DNA of 64,000 nucleotides from an uncultured Mailhella sp. (lineage in GTDB: Bacteria; Desulfobacterota; Desulfovibrionia; Desulfovibrionales; Desulfovibrionaceae): the NCBI RefSeq assembly GCF_944324615.1, contig NZ_CALUWY010000005.1:34014-98013 (forward strand). The letters run 5' to 3'. The stretch's first letter is position 1. The number at the start of each line of letters is the position of its first letter. The notes beneath the pieces were generated by a model. The model was not told the origin of the DNA. It made no database searches and saw only the letters and a program-made list of their open reading frames with translations. The position numbers and the translations under genes are program-made. This document shows, piece by piece, positions 8,436-17,085 of this stretch.

Positions 8436-9026
8436 TCAGCTCCGCCCTTCCATGACGTTGCGGAAGGAATTTTTCTGATAAAATTCATCTACATACGGGA
8501 ACTGTTCCTTCATGATCTCCACGCGGCGCGGCAGATAGGCGCTGTAACTCTGGCGGGTGATGATTTCCGCCACAGGCTCGGCCAGAAGACGGCTCTTCTG
8601 CTCAAGTTCAAGGGCCTTTTCCAGCGTGACGGCGGAACGGGAGCTGTTTTCCATTTCATGCCAGTCAGTTGCGGCAAGGTGCAGCGTCCTGCACATGACC
8701 TGCAGGGAATACAGATTCCCGTACACGTCAATATCCCTGTCATCCTGAAGGATGAACAGGCGCGAATCAGCCCAGTTTTCCCAGGTGCGGCAGAAATACT
8801 CCACGGAATCGCGCAGCTGTTCCGGGGAGGAAATGCCGCTCATCACGCTCATCACCCCTTTTTCTATGGTGATGCGCGCCGCGTCCACATAGCTTTTTTC
8901 CCAGTCCTGCCCCTGCGTCGGCATCGTTTTCTCAAAACCCGCCACCGGGAGGGGAGCTGCACCGGAAGAGGCGGCCGGGCACAGCAGGCAGACCAGAACA
9001 AGACAGGAGACGAAAAGTTTCTTCAT
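8436..9026 (-). CDS. Secreted protein of unknown function
   Basis: A 196-residue protein with a clear signal peptide (MKKLFVSCLVLVCLLCPAA, cleavage likely after SSGAA or nearby). The mature part is about 170 residues, mostly helical, with two cysteines (EYFCRTW and VMCRTLH) that could form a disulfide in the periplasm. No family is recognised. A good minus-strand promoter lies at 9204-9232, leaving a leader of about 170 bases. Confidence 0.8.
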   Translation of the reverse strand: MKKLFVSCLVLVCLLCPAASSGAAPLPVAGFEKTMPTQGQDWEKSYVDAARITIEKGVMSVMSGISSPEQLRDSVEYFCRTWENWADSRLFILQDDRDIDVYGNLYSLQVMCRTLHLAATDWHEMENSSRSAVTLEKALELEQKSRLLAEPVAEIITRQSYSAYLPRRVEIMKEQFPYVDEFYQKNSFRNVMEGRS

Positions 9027-9203
9027 AAAAATCCGGTACCGGCAAAAAGCTCATGGTTAAGAATCACCATGGGCCGGACATCGCCCCTCCCGGCGGATAC
9101 GCCGCGCCGCTCTCGCAAGGAGCGGAATCCCCGGTCCATGAAAGCGCCGCGCCCCGGAGAAGAGAAGTTTCAACCCATGAGGAACGTTAATAAAAGGTGT
9201 TTT

Positions 9204-9232
9204 TTTATAGCGTAAATCAACGGCAACGACAA
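9204..9232 (-). promoter_or_regulatory. Putative promoter for the secreted protein gene
   Basis: Read on the minus strand, TTGTCG (9227-9232) and TATAAA (9204-9209) are 17 bases apart. Confidence 0.45.
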
Positions 9233-9621
9233 GACGCGGAAAAAAGCCGCCCTGTTCATGCCCGGACCGGGGATGTGCTTCAGCAGGGCAAAGTTTCCCT
9301 GAAAACCGTGCCTTCGCCCCGGCAGACAGCGGCCCCCGCAGGCTCCGGCCTCTCCGGCAGGAACCGTCCCGCCCCTCATCCACAGGGGCATGCCGGGGTA
9401 TGTTCTGGAATACCTTTTTCTGAAACGCTGTCGGAAAAGCCCCCGGCGGGCCTGCATACCGATGATGGAAGCCGGTATTGTTCCGCCCCGCCGGGCAGAG
9501 GCAGGAAGAAAAGAGCGTTTTCTCCCCCCCCCGCCCTTCTTCTGCAGGAGGGAAAAATATCACCCCCCGAAACATCCCATGAAAACAGCAGAAAACGTAT
9601 GTTTTCCCGCCCTGTGTCCGC
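9233..9621. other. Intergenic stretch, no gene seen
   Basis: Part of a 670-bp space between divergent genes. Frames on both strands are arginine/proline-rich and lack start signals, so I see no gene apart from the promoters at either end. Confidence 0.5.
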
Positions 9622-9650
9622 TTGACAGCACCTTGTCAGGTGACTTTAAT
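9622..9650 (+). promoter_or_regulatory. Strong promoter with internal palindromes upstream of mltB-like gene
   Basis: TTGACA (9622-9627) and TTTAAT (9645-9650) have an ideal 17-base spacer. The spacer contains CACCT-TGTC-AGGTG, and TGACA/TGTCA overlaps the -35. These dyads could be an operator; this is inference. Confidence 0.6.
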
Positions 9651-9697
9651 GACACCCGCCTGAAAAGCTGGCGATACGACCATAAAAAGGATATCTC

Positions 9698-10705
9698 ATG
9701 CGCTTTTCTTCTTTGAAATACCTTGTTCCGGTCCTTCTGATACTGCCCCTTTCCGCATGTTCACAGGCTGTTTCCCGGCAGAACTCTCCCTCTCCCACCG
9801 ACAGCAGGATGGAAGCTCCCCTCGACGGCGACGCGCTCTTTGCGTCCTCTTCGTGGCAGGAAAACTGGAAGCAGCTTGCCGCAAAGCTCCGGCACGACGG
9901 ACTGGACGCCGCCTTTACCGACGAGCTGTTCGCCCGCCTCGACATGCCGCCCTCCCCCATACCCATGGGCGTCAAGGTGCGGGAACTTTATACCAACGCC
10001 TTCATTCCCCGGCCCAAGGCCCGGCCGGCCCGGAGCTTTGAAACAAAACTCGGCATTCCCGGTCCGTGGTTCAAGGGCGTCGTCACCACCAGAAATGCAA
10101 AGCTCTGCCGGGAATTCATAAACAAGCACGCCGTGGCCTTTGCCAGAGCGGAACTCAATTACGGCGTGCCCTCGGAAGTGGCGGCGGCGCTGCTTTTTGT
10201 GGAAACAAGGCTCGGCGGCTACCTCGGCAAGCACAACGCCTTTTACATGCTGGCCAGCATGTCGGTGACCAGAGACCCCTCGGCCATTCCCGAATACATG
10301 AAAAAGCTCCCGGGATCGGAGCAGCATATTCCGTGGATACGCCAGAAGATGGCCGTCAAGGCCGACTGGGCCTACAAGGAACTGAAGGCCCTGCTTTCCT
10401 ACTGCCATGCCAACCACATCGACCCGTTCAAGGTCAAGGGTTCCGTGTACGGGGCCATAGGCCTGTGCCAGTTCATGCCCACCAACATTCCCCGCTACGG
10501 GGTGGACGGCAACGGCGACGGTATCATCGACCTTTTCTGCGTGGACGACGCCGTATCGAGCCTGAGCAACTACCTGCGCCGGAACGGCTGGAAAAAGGGC
10601 CTGAGCGTACAGCGGCAGACCAGAGTACTGCGTACCTACAACGCCATGGACATTTATGCCCACACCATTCTTGCCCTGGCAAAAACCATACGTCAGCTCC
10701 CGTAA
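9698..10705 (+). CDS. MltB-type lytic murein transglycosylase, lipoprotein
   Basis: A 335-residue outer-membrane-type lipoprotein that should cleave peptidoglycan. The signal ends in the lipobox LSAC at about residues 18-21. The catalytic region has FVETRLGGYLG, with the conserved Glu, near residue 168. YGAIGLCQFMP and GNGDGIIDLF near 250-280 are typical of the MltB (SLT_2) family. No C-terminal peptidoglycan-binding domain is present. A perfect 21-bp hairpin downstream ends the transcript. Confidence 0.9.
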   Translation: MRFSSLKYLVPVLLILPLSACSQAVSRQNSPSPTDSRMEAPLDGDALFASSSWQENWKQLAAKLRHDGLDAAFTDELFARLDMPPSPIPMGVKVRELYTNAFIPRPKARPARSFETKLGIPGPWFKGVVTTRNAKLCREFINKHAVAFARAELNYGVPSEVAAALLFVETRLGGYLGKHNAFYMLASMSVTRDPSAIPEYMKKLPGSEQHIPWIRQKMAVKADWAYKELKALLSYCHANHIDPFKVKGSVYGAIGLCQFMPTNIPRYGVDGNGDGIIDLFCVDDAVSSLSNYLRRNGWKKGLSVQRQTRVLRTYNAMDIYAHTILALAKTIRQLP

Positions 10706-10714
10706 GCTTTCAGC

Positions 10715-10761
10715 GCATGAAAAAAGCCGCCGGAATATCCTTCCGGCGGCTTTTTTCATGC
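10715..10761. terminator. Bidirectional terminator between mltB-like gene and tig
   Basis: Perfect 21-bp inverted arms (10715-10735 and 10741-10761) carry A6 on the left and T6 on the right. It can serve the upstream plus-strand gene and the convergent tig gene. Confidence 0.9.
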
Positions 10762-10819
10762 TGGCAGACTTTTCACAGACCGTCATCCCATTGATGGCTG
10801 ACGGCCTTCCCGACACCGG

Positions 10820-12154
10820 CTACGCGCCCTGCTTCTTCACCTCGGAAAAAGGCCTGAGCGTGGTCGATTCCGCCATGACCTTGCGCGCCGCGCCGTAAAG
10901 ACGATCCAGCGCCCGGTCGACGATCATGCGTTCCTGCATGGCGGTGATGACACCCGTTTCCCATATCGTCTTGCGCAGATCCTCATAGTTCTGCCCCGTG
11001 CCCTTGGTCATGGAGCGCACGGCCTCCTCGGCTTCCCTGCCGCTCACGCTGATGCCCTCCCGCTGGGCCAGCGCCAGAAGGAAGGTATGGCCCTTGGCCT
11101 TCTTGCGCGCGAATTCCATGGCCTCGTCGTGCATGTGTTCCAGCGTTTCGCGGATGGTCTGTTCATCGGCATGCTGCTTTTTGAGGTAATGTTCCGCATC
11201 ACGCAGGTGTTCGCGGTAAAAACGCTGTACCAGACTTTCCGGAAGGGGGAAATCCAGACGCGCAAGCTGCTCCTCCATGAGACGGTGCTTGCCTTCGCGC
11301 TGTATCTGGCGCATGTGTGCGGCAAAAGTCTGCTGCCACACTTCCTGCTTCAGATCGTCGAAGGTCTTGAAGCCCAGCTTCTGCGCCGTCTCATCGGTGA
11401 GCGGGGGCAGCACTTCGCGCTGTATGCGGCGAAGCACCACATCAAGCTGCACTTCACGGCCGCGAAGCGTGGGGTCGGGGTAATTGTCCGGGCAGATCAT
11501 CACGCCCTGCCCTCTTTCGCCCACGTTCAGCGCACGGACGATGGGATCCATTTCCGGCACCTTCGCCCCCGGACGCACGGGCAGAAGCTGAAGACGGAAA
11601 TTGTCCGCCGTCATGCCCGGCAGGGACCTGCCGTCCACGGTGCCGCGCACGTCCACGGTAAGAAGGTCATGATCCTGCGGCTTGCGGTCCGTCACATCCT
11701 CATACGCGGCCACGCGGCGCAGAGCCTGATCGAGCATGGCATTCAGCGCATCGTCGCCGGGCGCAGGATCGGGCACCACCACGGAAAGGGTTTCCAGATC
11801 GGGCAGGTCCACCTCGGGCAGCGTATCGAAGGTGGAGGAAAAGGCGAATTCCTTTCCTTCCTGCGCGGGCTCACCGTGATACTGCGAAGGACACAGAGGG
11901 CGGATTCCCTCCTTTTTGAGAATGTCCATCATGGTATCGTCGGCAAGAATTTCCGTGGCATCGGCGGCCACGCGGGAAGCGAAGCGGCTCTTTATGACAT
12001 TGACGGGAATTTTGCCCACGCGAAAACCGGGGAGATTCATGCCCTTGCCTATGGCCTTCGCCGCACGGTCAAAGGCCTTCTTCACTTCGTCGGCAGAGCA
12101 GGTCACCGCCAGGGAAACGGAAGTGGGGGATGTTTTCTCTATGCTGTATTCCAT
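10820..12154 (-). CDS. tig: Trigger factor, ribosome-associated chaperone
   Basis: A 444-residue trigger factor that binds the ribosome exit tunnel and nascent chains. The ribosome-binding signature GFRVGKIP lies near residues 44-51. The middle PPIase-like domain (about 150-245) and the helical C-terminal chaperone arms follow. Its RBS is GAGGAG. It lies 126 bp downstream of a second, clearly paralogous trigger-factor gene. It is slightly longer than the E. coli protein and is probably the main copy. Confidence 0.95.
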   Translation of the reverse strand: MEYSIEKTSPTSVSLAVTCSADEVKKAFDRAAKAIGKGMNLPGFRVGKIPVNVIKSRFASRVAADATEILADDTMMDILKKEGIRPLCPSQYHGEPAQEGKEFAFSSTFDTLPEVDLPDLETLSVVVPDPAPGDDALNAMLDQALRRVAAYEDVTDRKPQDHDLLTVDVRGTVDGRSLPGMTADNFRLQLLPVRPGAKVPEMDPIVRALNVGERGQGVMICPDNYPDPTLRGREVQLDVVLRRIQREVLPPLTDETAQKLGFKTFDDLKQEVWQQTFAAHMRQIQREGKHRLMEEQLARLDFPLPESLVQRFYREHLRDAEHYLKKQHADEQTIRETLEHMHDEAMEFARKKAKGHTFLLALAQREGISVSGREAEEAVRSMTKGTGQNYEDLRKTIWETGVITAMQERMIVDRALDRLYGAARKVMAESTTLRPFSEVKKQGA

Positions 12155-12280
12155 GAAAAGCTCCTCAAAAGAGAACGTGTTACCTTCTTGTTCCGGGAAA
12201 GGCGCGAAGCTCCGTCCGGCGGAAGCGCCCCGCGCCTGTCTCTTCAGACAGATTTTCGTCCATGTCTCCCGGGCGGGACA

Positions 12281-13561
12281 TCACGGCCTGCACACGCGCG
12301 AAAGAAGCGCCTCCAGCGCGCGTTCTTCCAGCATGGCCGCGCGCATCTCATACACCTCACCCGTGCGGGCAAGGCGGCGGGCAAAGGAGGCGGCATCCGT
12401 GTTCTGCGCGGCGGCACGGCCGGCAAGCACCTTCTGCAGTTCCGCCTCCGGCACGTCGATGCCTTCCCTGCGCGCCCAGCCGAGCAGAAGCGCACGTTTC
12501 ACGGCCTTCTTCCGACCCGTCTCTTCCGCTTCCTGTTTCATGAGGGCAAGAATTTCCTTCAGCCTGTCCGGCGAATCATACCGACTCTGCAGATACTGGC
12601 GGGAACGGCGCAAGGCCTCGCGGCGGCAGTGCTCCACAAGGCAGGCGGGAGCCTCGAAGGCTTCCCACGCTTCCAGACGTGATGCAAGATCCCGCTTAGC
12701 CTCCATGTGAAGGCGTGCGCGGCTCCGTTCCAGAGCCAGTTCATGCGCCCCGGCCTTCAGCGCCTCCACACTGCGGAAACCGAGACGCCGTGCCGTTTCC
12801 TCCGTCAGCGGAGGAAGAACTTCCCTTTCCACGGCGCGGAGCGTCACGGTAAGTTCAATATCTCTGCCGCGCAGGGAAGGATCGGGATAATTGTCCGGGC
12901 AGACCGTGGTGCCGGTGCCGGTTTCCCCCACGTTCAGACTGCGGACCACGGGATCCAGATCCGGGGCCTTTTCGCCCGGGCGGAGGGGCATGAGACGCAT
13001 GCGGCAGGGGCCGGTGTTCATGCCGGGCAGGATGCGGCCGTCGATGCGGCCCGTCACTTCCGCCTGCACGATGTCGCCATCCTGCGGGCGGCCCTCCTTC
13101 ACCGGAACTTTTCCGGCAATGCGGCTCAGCATGTCATGCAGGGCCGCGGCGTCCTCATCGGCATCCGCCTCAGGCGTCTTTTCTTCCAGCGAAAGGGCCG
13201 AAAAATCCGGCACGTCGCCCTCGACAAGCACGCCGAAGCTCACGCTGAAACGAAAATCCTGCCCGCGCATGGCGCCTTCCCCTTCCCAGGTGAAAGCGGT
13301 GACGGGAAGAAGCCCTTCCCCCGACAAGGCCTTTCTCACACCGCGCTCGACAAGAGCATCGGTGCTTTCTTCGGAAATCTGCCGCCCGAACTGCCTCTCC
13401 AGCACTTCCAGCGGAGCCTTGCCGGGCCTGAATCCCGCCATACGGAAAGAAGATGCAAAAGGCGCGGCAACCTTTTTCCACTCGGCAGTCACCTCCGCCG
13501 CAGAAAAGAAGCAGGAAAGGCGGCACTCTCCGTCCGCCCCTTTCTCCACATGGTATTCCAT
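12281..13561 (-). CDS. Second trigger factor paralogue
   Basis: A 426-residue homologue of the adjacent tig product along its whole length. The ribosome-binding loop is kept (GFRPGKAPLEVL, near residues 44-55). The PPIase-like region shares blocks such as CPDNYPDPSLRGR and REVLPPLTEETARRLG with the neighbour. The C-terminal arms are more diverged, with many Arg and Ala. It starts 27 bp after the GNAT gene stop, so GNAT, this gene and tig may be one transcript. Whether it is a working chaperone with a different clientele cannot be told here. Confidence 0.9.
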   Translation of the reverse strand: MEYHVEKGADGECRLSCFFSAAEVTAEWKKVAAPFASSFRMAGFRPGKAPLEVLERQFGRQISEESTDALVERGVRKALSGEGLLPVTAFTWEGEGAMRGQDFRFSVSFGVLVEGDVPDFSALSLEEKTPEADADEDAAALHDMLSRIAGKVPVKEGRPQDGDIVQAEVTGRIDGRILPGMNTGPCRMRLMPLRPGEKAPDLDPVVRSLNVGETGTGTTVCPDNYPDPSLRGRDIELTVTLRAVEREVLPPLTEETARRLGFRSVEALKAGAHELALERSRARLHMEAKRDLASRLEAWEAFEAPACLVEHCRREALRRSRQYLQSRYDSPDRLKEILALMKQEAEETGRKKAVKRALLLGWARREGIDVPEAELQKVLAGRAAAQNTDAASFARRLARTGEVYEMRAAMLEERALEALLSRVCRP

Positions 13562-13588
13562 ATTAAAACCTGAACCATTCCTTTAAGG

Positions 13589-14062
13589 TTAATCAACCGT
13601 CCGCGCAGGCGTCTCTTCCCCGGCGGGGCCTTGCGCAAAACCCATGATCAGTTCCTCATGCCCCGTCTTTCTTTCCACTCTCCGCTCAAGCACGGAAAGG
13701 CCCTGTTTCCGGTAAAAGGCCACGGCCCGCTCGTTTTCCCTGTACACGCACAGGGAAAGATCGGGGTGCATGCGCCTTGCAATGCGGAACAGACGGCTGC
13801 CGAGACCCATGCCCTGGGCGCCGGGAGCCACGAAAAGCGCGGCGAGAAACGTATCCACAAAGGCGAAGAACGCATCCACCTCCCCCGTGGCGTCGTCGGC
13901 ATGCACGACGATTTCATCGCTCACGGGAAGGTAAAGCTCGCGCATGTCCGCAGCCTCAGCCTCCCAGTATTCCGGGGCAATAAAGAAGTGTGCCTGAACA
14001 GATGCCTCCAGCCACAGCCGGATGACGGCATCCATGTCATCGTTGCAGAAAGGGCGTATCAT
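13589..14062 (-). CDS. GNAT-family N-acetyltransferase (YjaB-like)
   Basis: A 157-residue acetyltransferase of the GCN5 fold. The acetyl-CoA pyrophosphate loop is in APGAQGMGLGSRLF (about residues 79-92). NERAVAFYRKQGL near residue 114 and a strand before the loop (AALFVAP) complete the pattern. The start MIRPFCNDDMDAVIRLW is typical of YjaB-like members. It is upstream of the two trigger-factor genes and could be cotranscribed. The acetyl acceptor is unknown. Confidence 0.87.
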   Translation of the reverse strand: MIRPFCNDDMDAVIRLWLEASVQAHFFIAPEYWEAEAADMRELYLPVSDEIVVHADDATGEVDAFFAFVDTFLAALFVAPGAQGMGLGSRLFRIARRMHPDLSLCVYRENERAVAFYRKQGLSVLERRVERKTGHEELIMGFAQGPAGEETPARTVD

Positions 14063-14192
14063 ACAGCCTCCCCGCGGATATTGTATCAGAACAGAGGGAA
14101 TGGCAAGTTGCGGGGACGGGCCGCGAATCAGGCTTGCACTTGCCCCCGCCTCGTGTCATGCTGCGCTTTCAACCCTACAAGAGGTATATGCC

Positions 14193-14645
14193 ATGAATAT
14201 CGCTGTATTTCGGGCCGCGACCCTTGTCTTCGCGCTTTCCCTTCCCCTGCAGGCTCATGCCATGCCCGGCATGCAGGATGGCTCTTCCGCTCTCTCCGGC
14301 GACCCGGTGGAGCGCTTCCACGCCATGGATACCGACAAGGACGGCGCTCTGACCTGGGAGGAACTTTCCGCCGCAAGGCCCAACCTCAACCGCAACGCCT
14401 TCGACACCATAGACACCGGTCACGACGGCCGCATCAGCCTTGAGGAATGGAAGACCTTCTCCGCCGGGCACAGCGCTTCCGCAAAGATGCCCGATATGGA
14501 AGGCATGATGAAGGCCATGCGCGGCGCGGGCGACAAGGGTTCCGCCTCCGGCGGAGCCATGCCCCTCGTCATGCCCCCGGCGCAGAAAGACGCCCCCGCC
14601 GGCGGCATGCCGCTTCTCGTCACGCCCCCTGCGAAGGAAAACTGA
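14193..14645 (+). CDS. Periplasmic EF-hand calcium-binding protein
   Basis: A 150-residue exported protein. The signal peptide (residues 1-23) ends in QAHA. Two EF-hand loops follow: DTDKDGALTWEE near residues 46-57 and DTGHDGRISLEE near 74-85, with Asp/Asn at ligand positions and the last Glu in place. The C-terminal third is Met/Pro/Gly-rich with an imperfect repeat (GGAMPLVMPPAQKDAP, then GGMPLLVTPPAKE). It is probably a calcium sensor or buffer in the periplasm; the partner is not visible. Confidence 0.85.
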   Translation: MNIAVFRAATLVFALSLPLQAHAMPGMQDGSSALSGDPVERFHAMDTDKDGALTWEELSAARPNLNRNAFDTIDTGHDGRISLEEWKTFSAGHSASAKMPDMEGMMKAMRGAGDKGSASGGAMPLVMPPAQKDAPAGGMPLLVTPPAKEN

Positions 14646-14793
14646 ACGCTCCGCTCTCCCGCCTGAAGCCATGCCCTTTTTCTGCGCAGGGCGCCGGATG
14701 CCGCTACTGCGCAACAAGGCATGGACATGAAAAAGCAACCTGGACTCTTTCGCGCAGATGCTCTGCCGGAAGGGATATTCTGAGGAATGCAGC

Positions 14794-15984
14794 ATGAAGG
14801 ATTCCACCATTCTCACACACGCCGGGCGCGCGCCGCTGCGCGTCGGCGGCCCCGTCAACATGCCGGTGCACCGCGCCTCCACCATCGTTTCCCCCACGCT
14901 TGAGGAATTCGACGCCAACGAGGAAGGCGACGCCAAGTTCCGCAACGTCTGCTACGGCGCTCTGGGCACGGAAAATTCCTTTGCCCTGTGCGATGCCGTG
15001 AACAGGCTGGAACAGGGCGCAGGATCCATGGTGACAAGCTCCGGCCTTGCCGCGTGCACGCAGTCGCTCCTTGCCTTTGTGGGCGCGGGCGACCATGTGC
15101 TCATGCCCGACAGCGTCTACGGCCCGCAGCGCATGTTCTGCGAAAGCATTCTGCGCCGCTTCGGGGTGGAGACCACCTATTACGATCCCGCCATAGGCGA
15201 AGGCATAGACGTGCTCATCAAGGCGAACACCCGCGTCGTGTACACGGAGGCGCCGGGTTCGCTCACCTTTGAAATGCAGGACATCCCGGCCATAGTGCGG
15301 GCCGCCCATGCCCACGGCGCCGTGGTCATCATGGACAATACCTGGGCCGGTCCCCTCTACTTCAAGCCCCTCCTTGCAGGGGTGGACATCTGCGTGGAGG
15401 CGGCCACAAAGTTCATTGCCGGGCACTCCGACCTCGTCATGGGCATCATCACGGCGCGGACCCGGGAACTGTACCTCCGCATGCGCGCCTTCTGCGTACA
15501 GATGGGGGAAATCGCCTCTCCCGACGACTGCTACCTTGCCCTGCGCGGCCTGCGCACCATGAAGGTGCGCATGGAAAAGCAGTTCTCCCAGGCTCTGGAA
15601 CTGGCCCGCTGGCTGGAAACCCGGCCGGAAGTGCTGCAGGTGCTCTACCCTCCCCTTGAAAGTCACCCCGGGCACGCGCTCTGGGCGCGCGACTTCACAG
15701 GCGGCGGATCGCTCTTTTCCATCGTTCTGCCGAAGATGGAGAAAAAGGCCGTGGCCGCCATGCTCAACGGCTACAGGCTGTTCAGCATAGGCGCAAGCTG
15801 GGGCGGCTTCGACAGCCTTGTGGAACACTGTCATCCCGAACGCACGGCGCTGAACCGCAAGGCACCGGTGTGGAACGAAGACAACTGCACCCTCGTGCGC
15901 TACGCCATAGGGCTGGAAGACGTGGACGACCTCAAAGCCGACCTTGAGGAAGGATTCGCCCGCCTGCGCGCCGCCCTTTCCTGA
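14794..15984 (+). CDS. metC: Cystathionine beta-lyase / Cys-Met metabolism PLP enzyme
   Basis: A 396-residue PLP enzyme of the gamma family that would split cystathionine into homocysteine, pyruvate and ammonia. Seen are the tyrosine-bearing YGALGTEN near residue 50, SGLAACTQSLLAF, and DNTWAGP with the PLP-contacting Asp. The PLP lysine is in ATKFIAGHSD near residue 210. GASWGGFDSL near 335 is typical of MetC rather than MetB. The start at 14794 lies behind GAGGAA. It lies 133 bp before the HesB-like selenoprotein gene but has a separate promoter between. Confidence 0.88.
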   Translation: MKDSTILTHAGRAPLRVGGPVNMPVHRASTIVSPTLEEFDANEEGDAKFRNVCYGALGTENSFALCDAVNRLEQGAGSMVTSSGLAACTQSLLAFVGAGDHVLMPDSVYGPQRMFCESILRRFGVETTYYDPAIGEGIDVLIKANTRVVYTEAPGSLTFEMQDIPAIVRAAHAHGAVVIMDNTWAGPLYFKPLLAGVDICVEAATKFIAGHSDLVMGIITARTRELYLRMRAFCVQMGEIASPDDCYLALRGLRTMKVRMEKQFSQALELARWLETRPEVLQVLYPPLESHPGHALWARDFTGGGSLFSIVLPKMEKKAVAAMLNGYRLFSIGASWGGFDSLVEHCHPERTALNRKAPVWNEDNCTLVRYAIGLEDVDDLKADLEEGFARLRAALS

Positions 15985-16058
15985 GCCGGTATGCCGGTCA
16001 GGCTTTGTGCAAAGCGGAAGGCTCCGGCACAAAAAAGGAGAAATGCCCCTTCCGTCCA

Positions 16059-16087
16059 TTGACAAAGTCAAGAACGGTTCCTATTTT
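16059..16087 (+). promoter_or_regulatory. Promoter of the HesB-like selenoprotein pair
   Basis: TTGACA (16059-16064) and TATTTT (16082-16087) have a 17-base spacer, 31 bp upstream of the ATG. It separates the pair from metC. Confidence 0.6.
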
Positions 16088-16117
16088 TACCCAAAACAAT
16101 TTCTTCTGGAGATACGC

Positions 16118-16435
16118 ATGATTCATCTTTCCGATGCTGCCCGGCAGGAGCTGGAGGCTTTCTTCGCCGACAAGCCCAAGGCCGGCATCCGCGTCTACCT
16201 GGCCCCCGGCGGCTGAAGCGGCCCCCGTCTCGCACTGGCTCTGGATGAGCCTACCGACAACGACAAGGCCTTTGAAGTCAACGGTTTCACCTTCTGTCTG
16301 GAATCCTCGCTGCTGGAACGCATCGGCGGCGTAAGAATCGACGTGAGCTACATGGGCTTCATCGTCGATCCCGAAATCCCGCTTCAGGGCGGAAGCAGCT
16401 GCGGAACCTGCGGAAGCAGCTGCGGCAGCCACTGA
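16118..16435 (+). CDS. HesB/IscA-like selenoprotein (Sec33 encoded by in-frame TGA)
   Basis: A 105-residue protein if the TGA at 16214-16216 is read as selenocysteine. Before it lies RVYLAPGG; after it the frame stays open as SGPRLALALDEP to a TGA at 16433, ending in the Cys-rich tail CGTCGSSCGSH. HesB/IscA proteins bind iron or Fe-S clusters through one internal and two C-terminal cysteines, and Sec33 sits at the internal site. The next gene encodes a paralogue with Cys at exactly this position. A hairpin at 16237-16251 fits a SECIS element. TGGAG precedes the ATG by 6 bases. Seleno members of this family are known; the cluster-related function is inferred. Confidence 0.9.
16237..16251 (+). 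promoter_or_regulatory. Putative bacterial SECIS hairpin
   Basis: GGCTC and GAGCC form a 5-bp stem around loop TGGAT. The loop begins 26 bases after the UGA and has G at its second position, as bacterial SECIS rules require (a G in the first two loop bases, loop about 16-37 bases from UGA). The paralogous gene has lost this pairing at the same place. Confidence 0.65.
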
Positions 16436-16503
16436 TACCGTAGTCTTCCAGGGTTTTCTGGGGAGACATCCCCACAGGACCTTCTTACTTAATGGAGCAC
16501 ACT

Positions 16504-16839
16504 GTGTTTACTCTCACCGAAAGCGCCCGCACTGAACTTGACGCCTTTTTCGCCGACAAGGAAAAATCCGCCATCCGTCTGTATCTCGCCCCCGGCGGGT
16601 GCAGCGGCCCCCGCATCGGTCTGGCTCTTGACGATCCCAACGAACGGGATTTCGTCACCGAACAGGATGGCTACACCTTCTGCGCGACCAAGGATCTGTG
16701 GGCTACCATAGGCGGAGCCACGGTCGATGCCAGCCCCATGGGCTTCCTCGTCACCCCTGAAATTCCCCTGCCCAGCATGGGCGGCTGCGGCTGCTCCAGC
16801 TGCGGCACCGGCACCTGTGGCGGCGGCTGCCACCACTGA
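16504..16839 (+). CDS. HesB/IscA-like protein, cysteine form
   Basis: A 111-residue paralogue of the preceding selenoprotein. From the GTG at 16504 the two align without gaps: ADK at residues 17-19, YLAPGG at 27-32, then Cys33 where the neighbour has Sec. This start is preferred over ATG at 16492 because TGGAG lies 6 bases before the GTG, the same layout as in the seleno gene. The tail CGCSSCGTGTCGGGC is even richer in cysteine. Likely role: iron or Fe-S cluster binding or transfer, alone or as a pair with the Sec form. Confidence 0.88.
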   Translation: MFTLTESARTELDAFFADKEKSAIRLYLAPGGCSGPRIGLALDDPNERDFVTEQDGYTFCATKDLWATIGGATVDASPMGFLVTPEIPLPSMGGCGCSSCGTGTCGGGCHH

Positions 16840-16920
16840 TGCCTTCCCCGGCGGAGCCGTTTTTCCAACGGTTCCGCAAGCGGCCATGCCGCACCTGCGG
16901 GGGAAGATTCCCGCATGACA

Positions 16921-16953
16921 GGCCGCCGTGCGCAAGCATGGCGGCCTTTTCAT
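16921..16953 (+). terminator. Terminator after the HesB-like pair
   Basis: GGCCGCCGTG and CATGGCGGCC form a 10-bp stem with one wobble pair, followed by TTTT. Confidence 0.75.
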
Positions 16954-17085
16954 CTTCCGCCGGAGGCAGGGCATACTCCCCGCCATGCGGCGTTTCCCGG
17001 CCACACGCCGTGTCTTCCGGCATGTCTCCCTGCCCTGCTGAGGCCTCCGGCATATTCCGGCAGACATGCGCTTCAAGGAAAGCCT

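Noticed and set aside
9197..9625. Possible small genes in the 670-bp gap
   Set aside because: No ribosome-binding site and arginine/proline-rich translation on both strands.
16118..16216. Short 32-residue peptide ending at TGA
   Set aside because: The frame continues with a conserved sequence after the TGA, so it is a selenoprotein rather than a stub or pseudogene.
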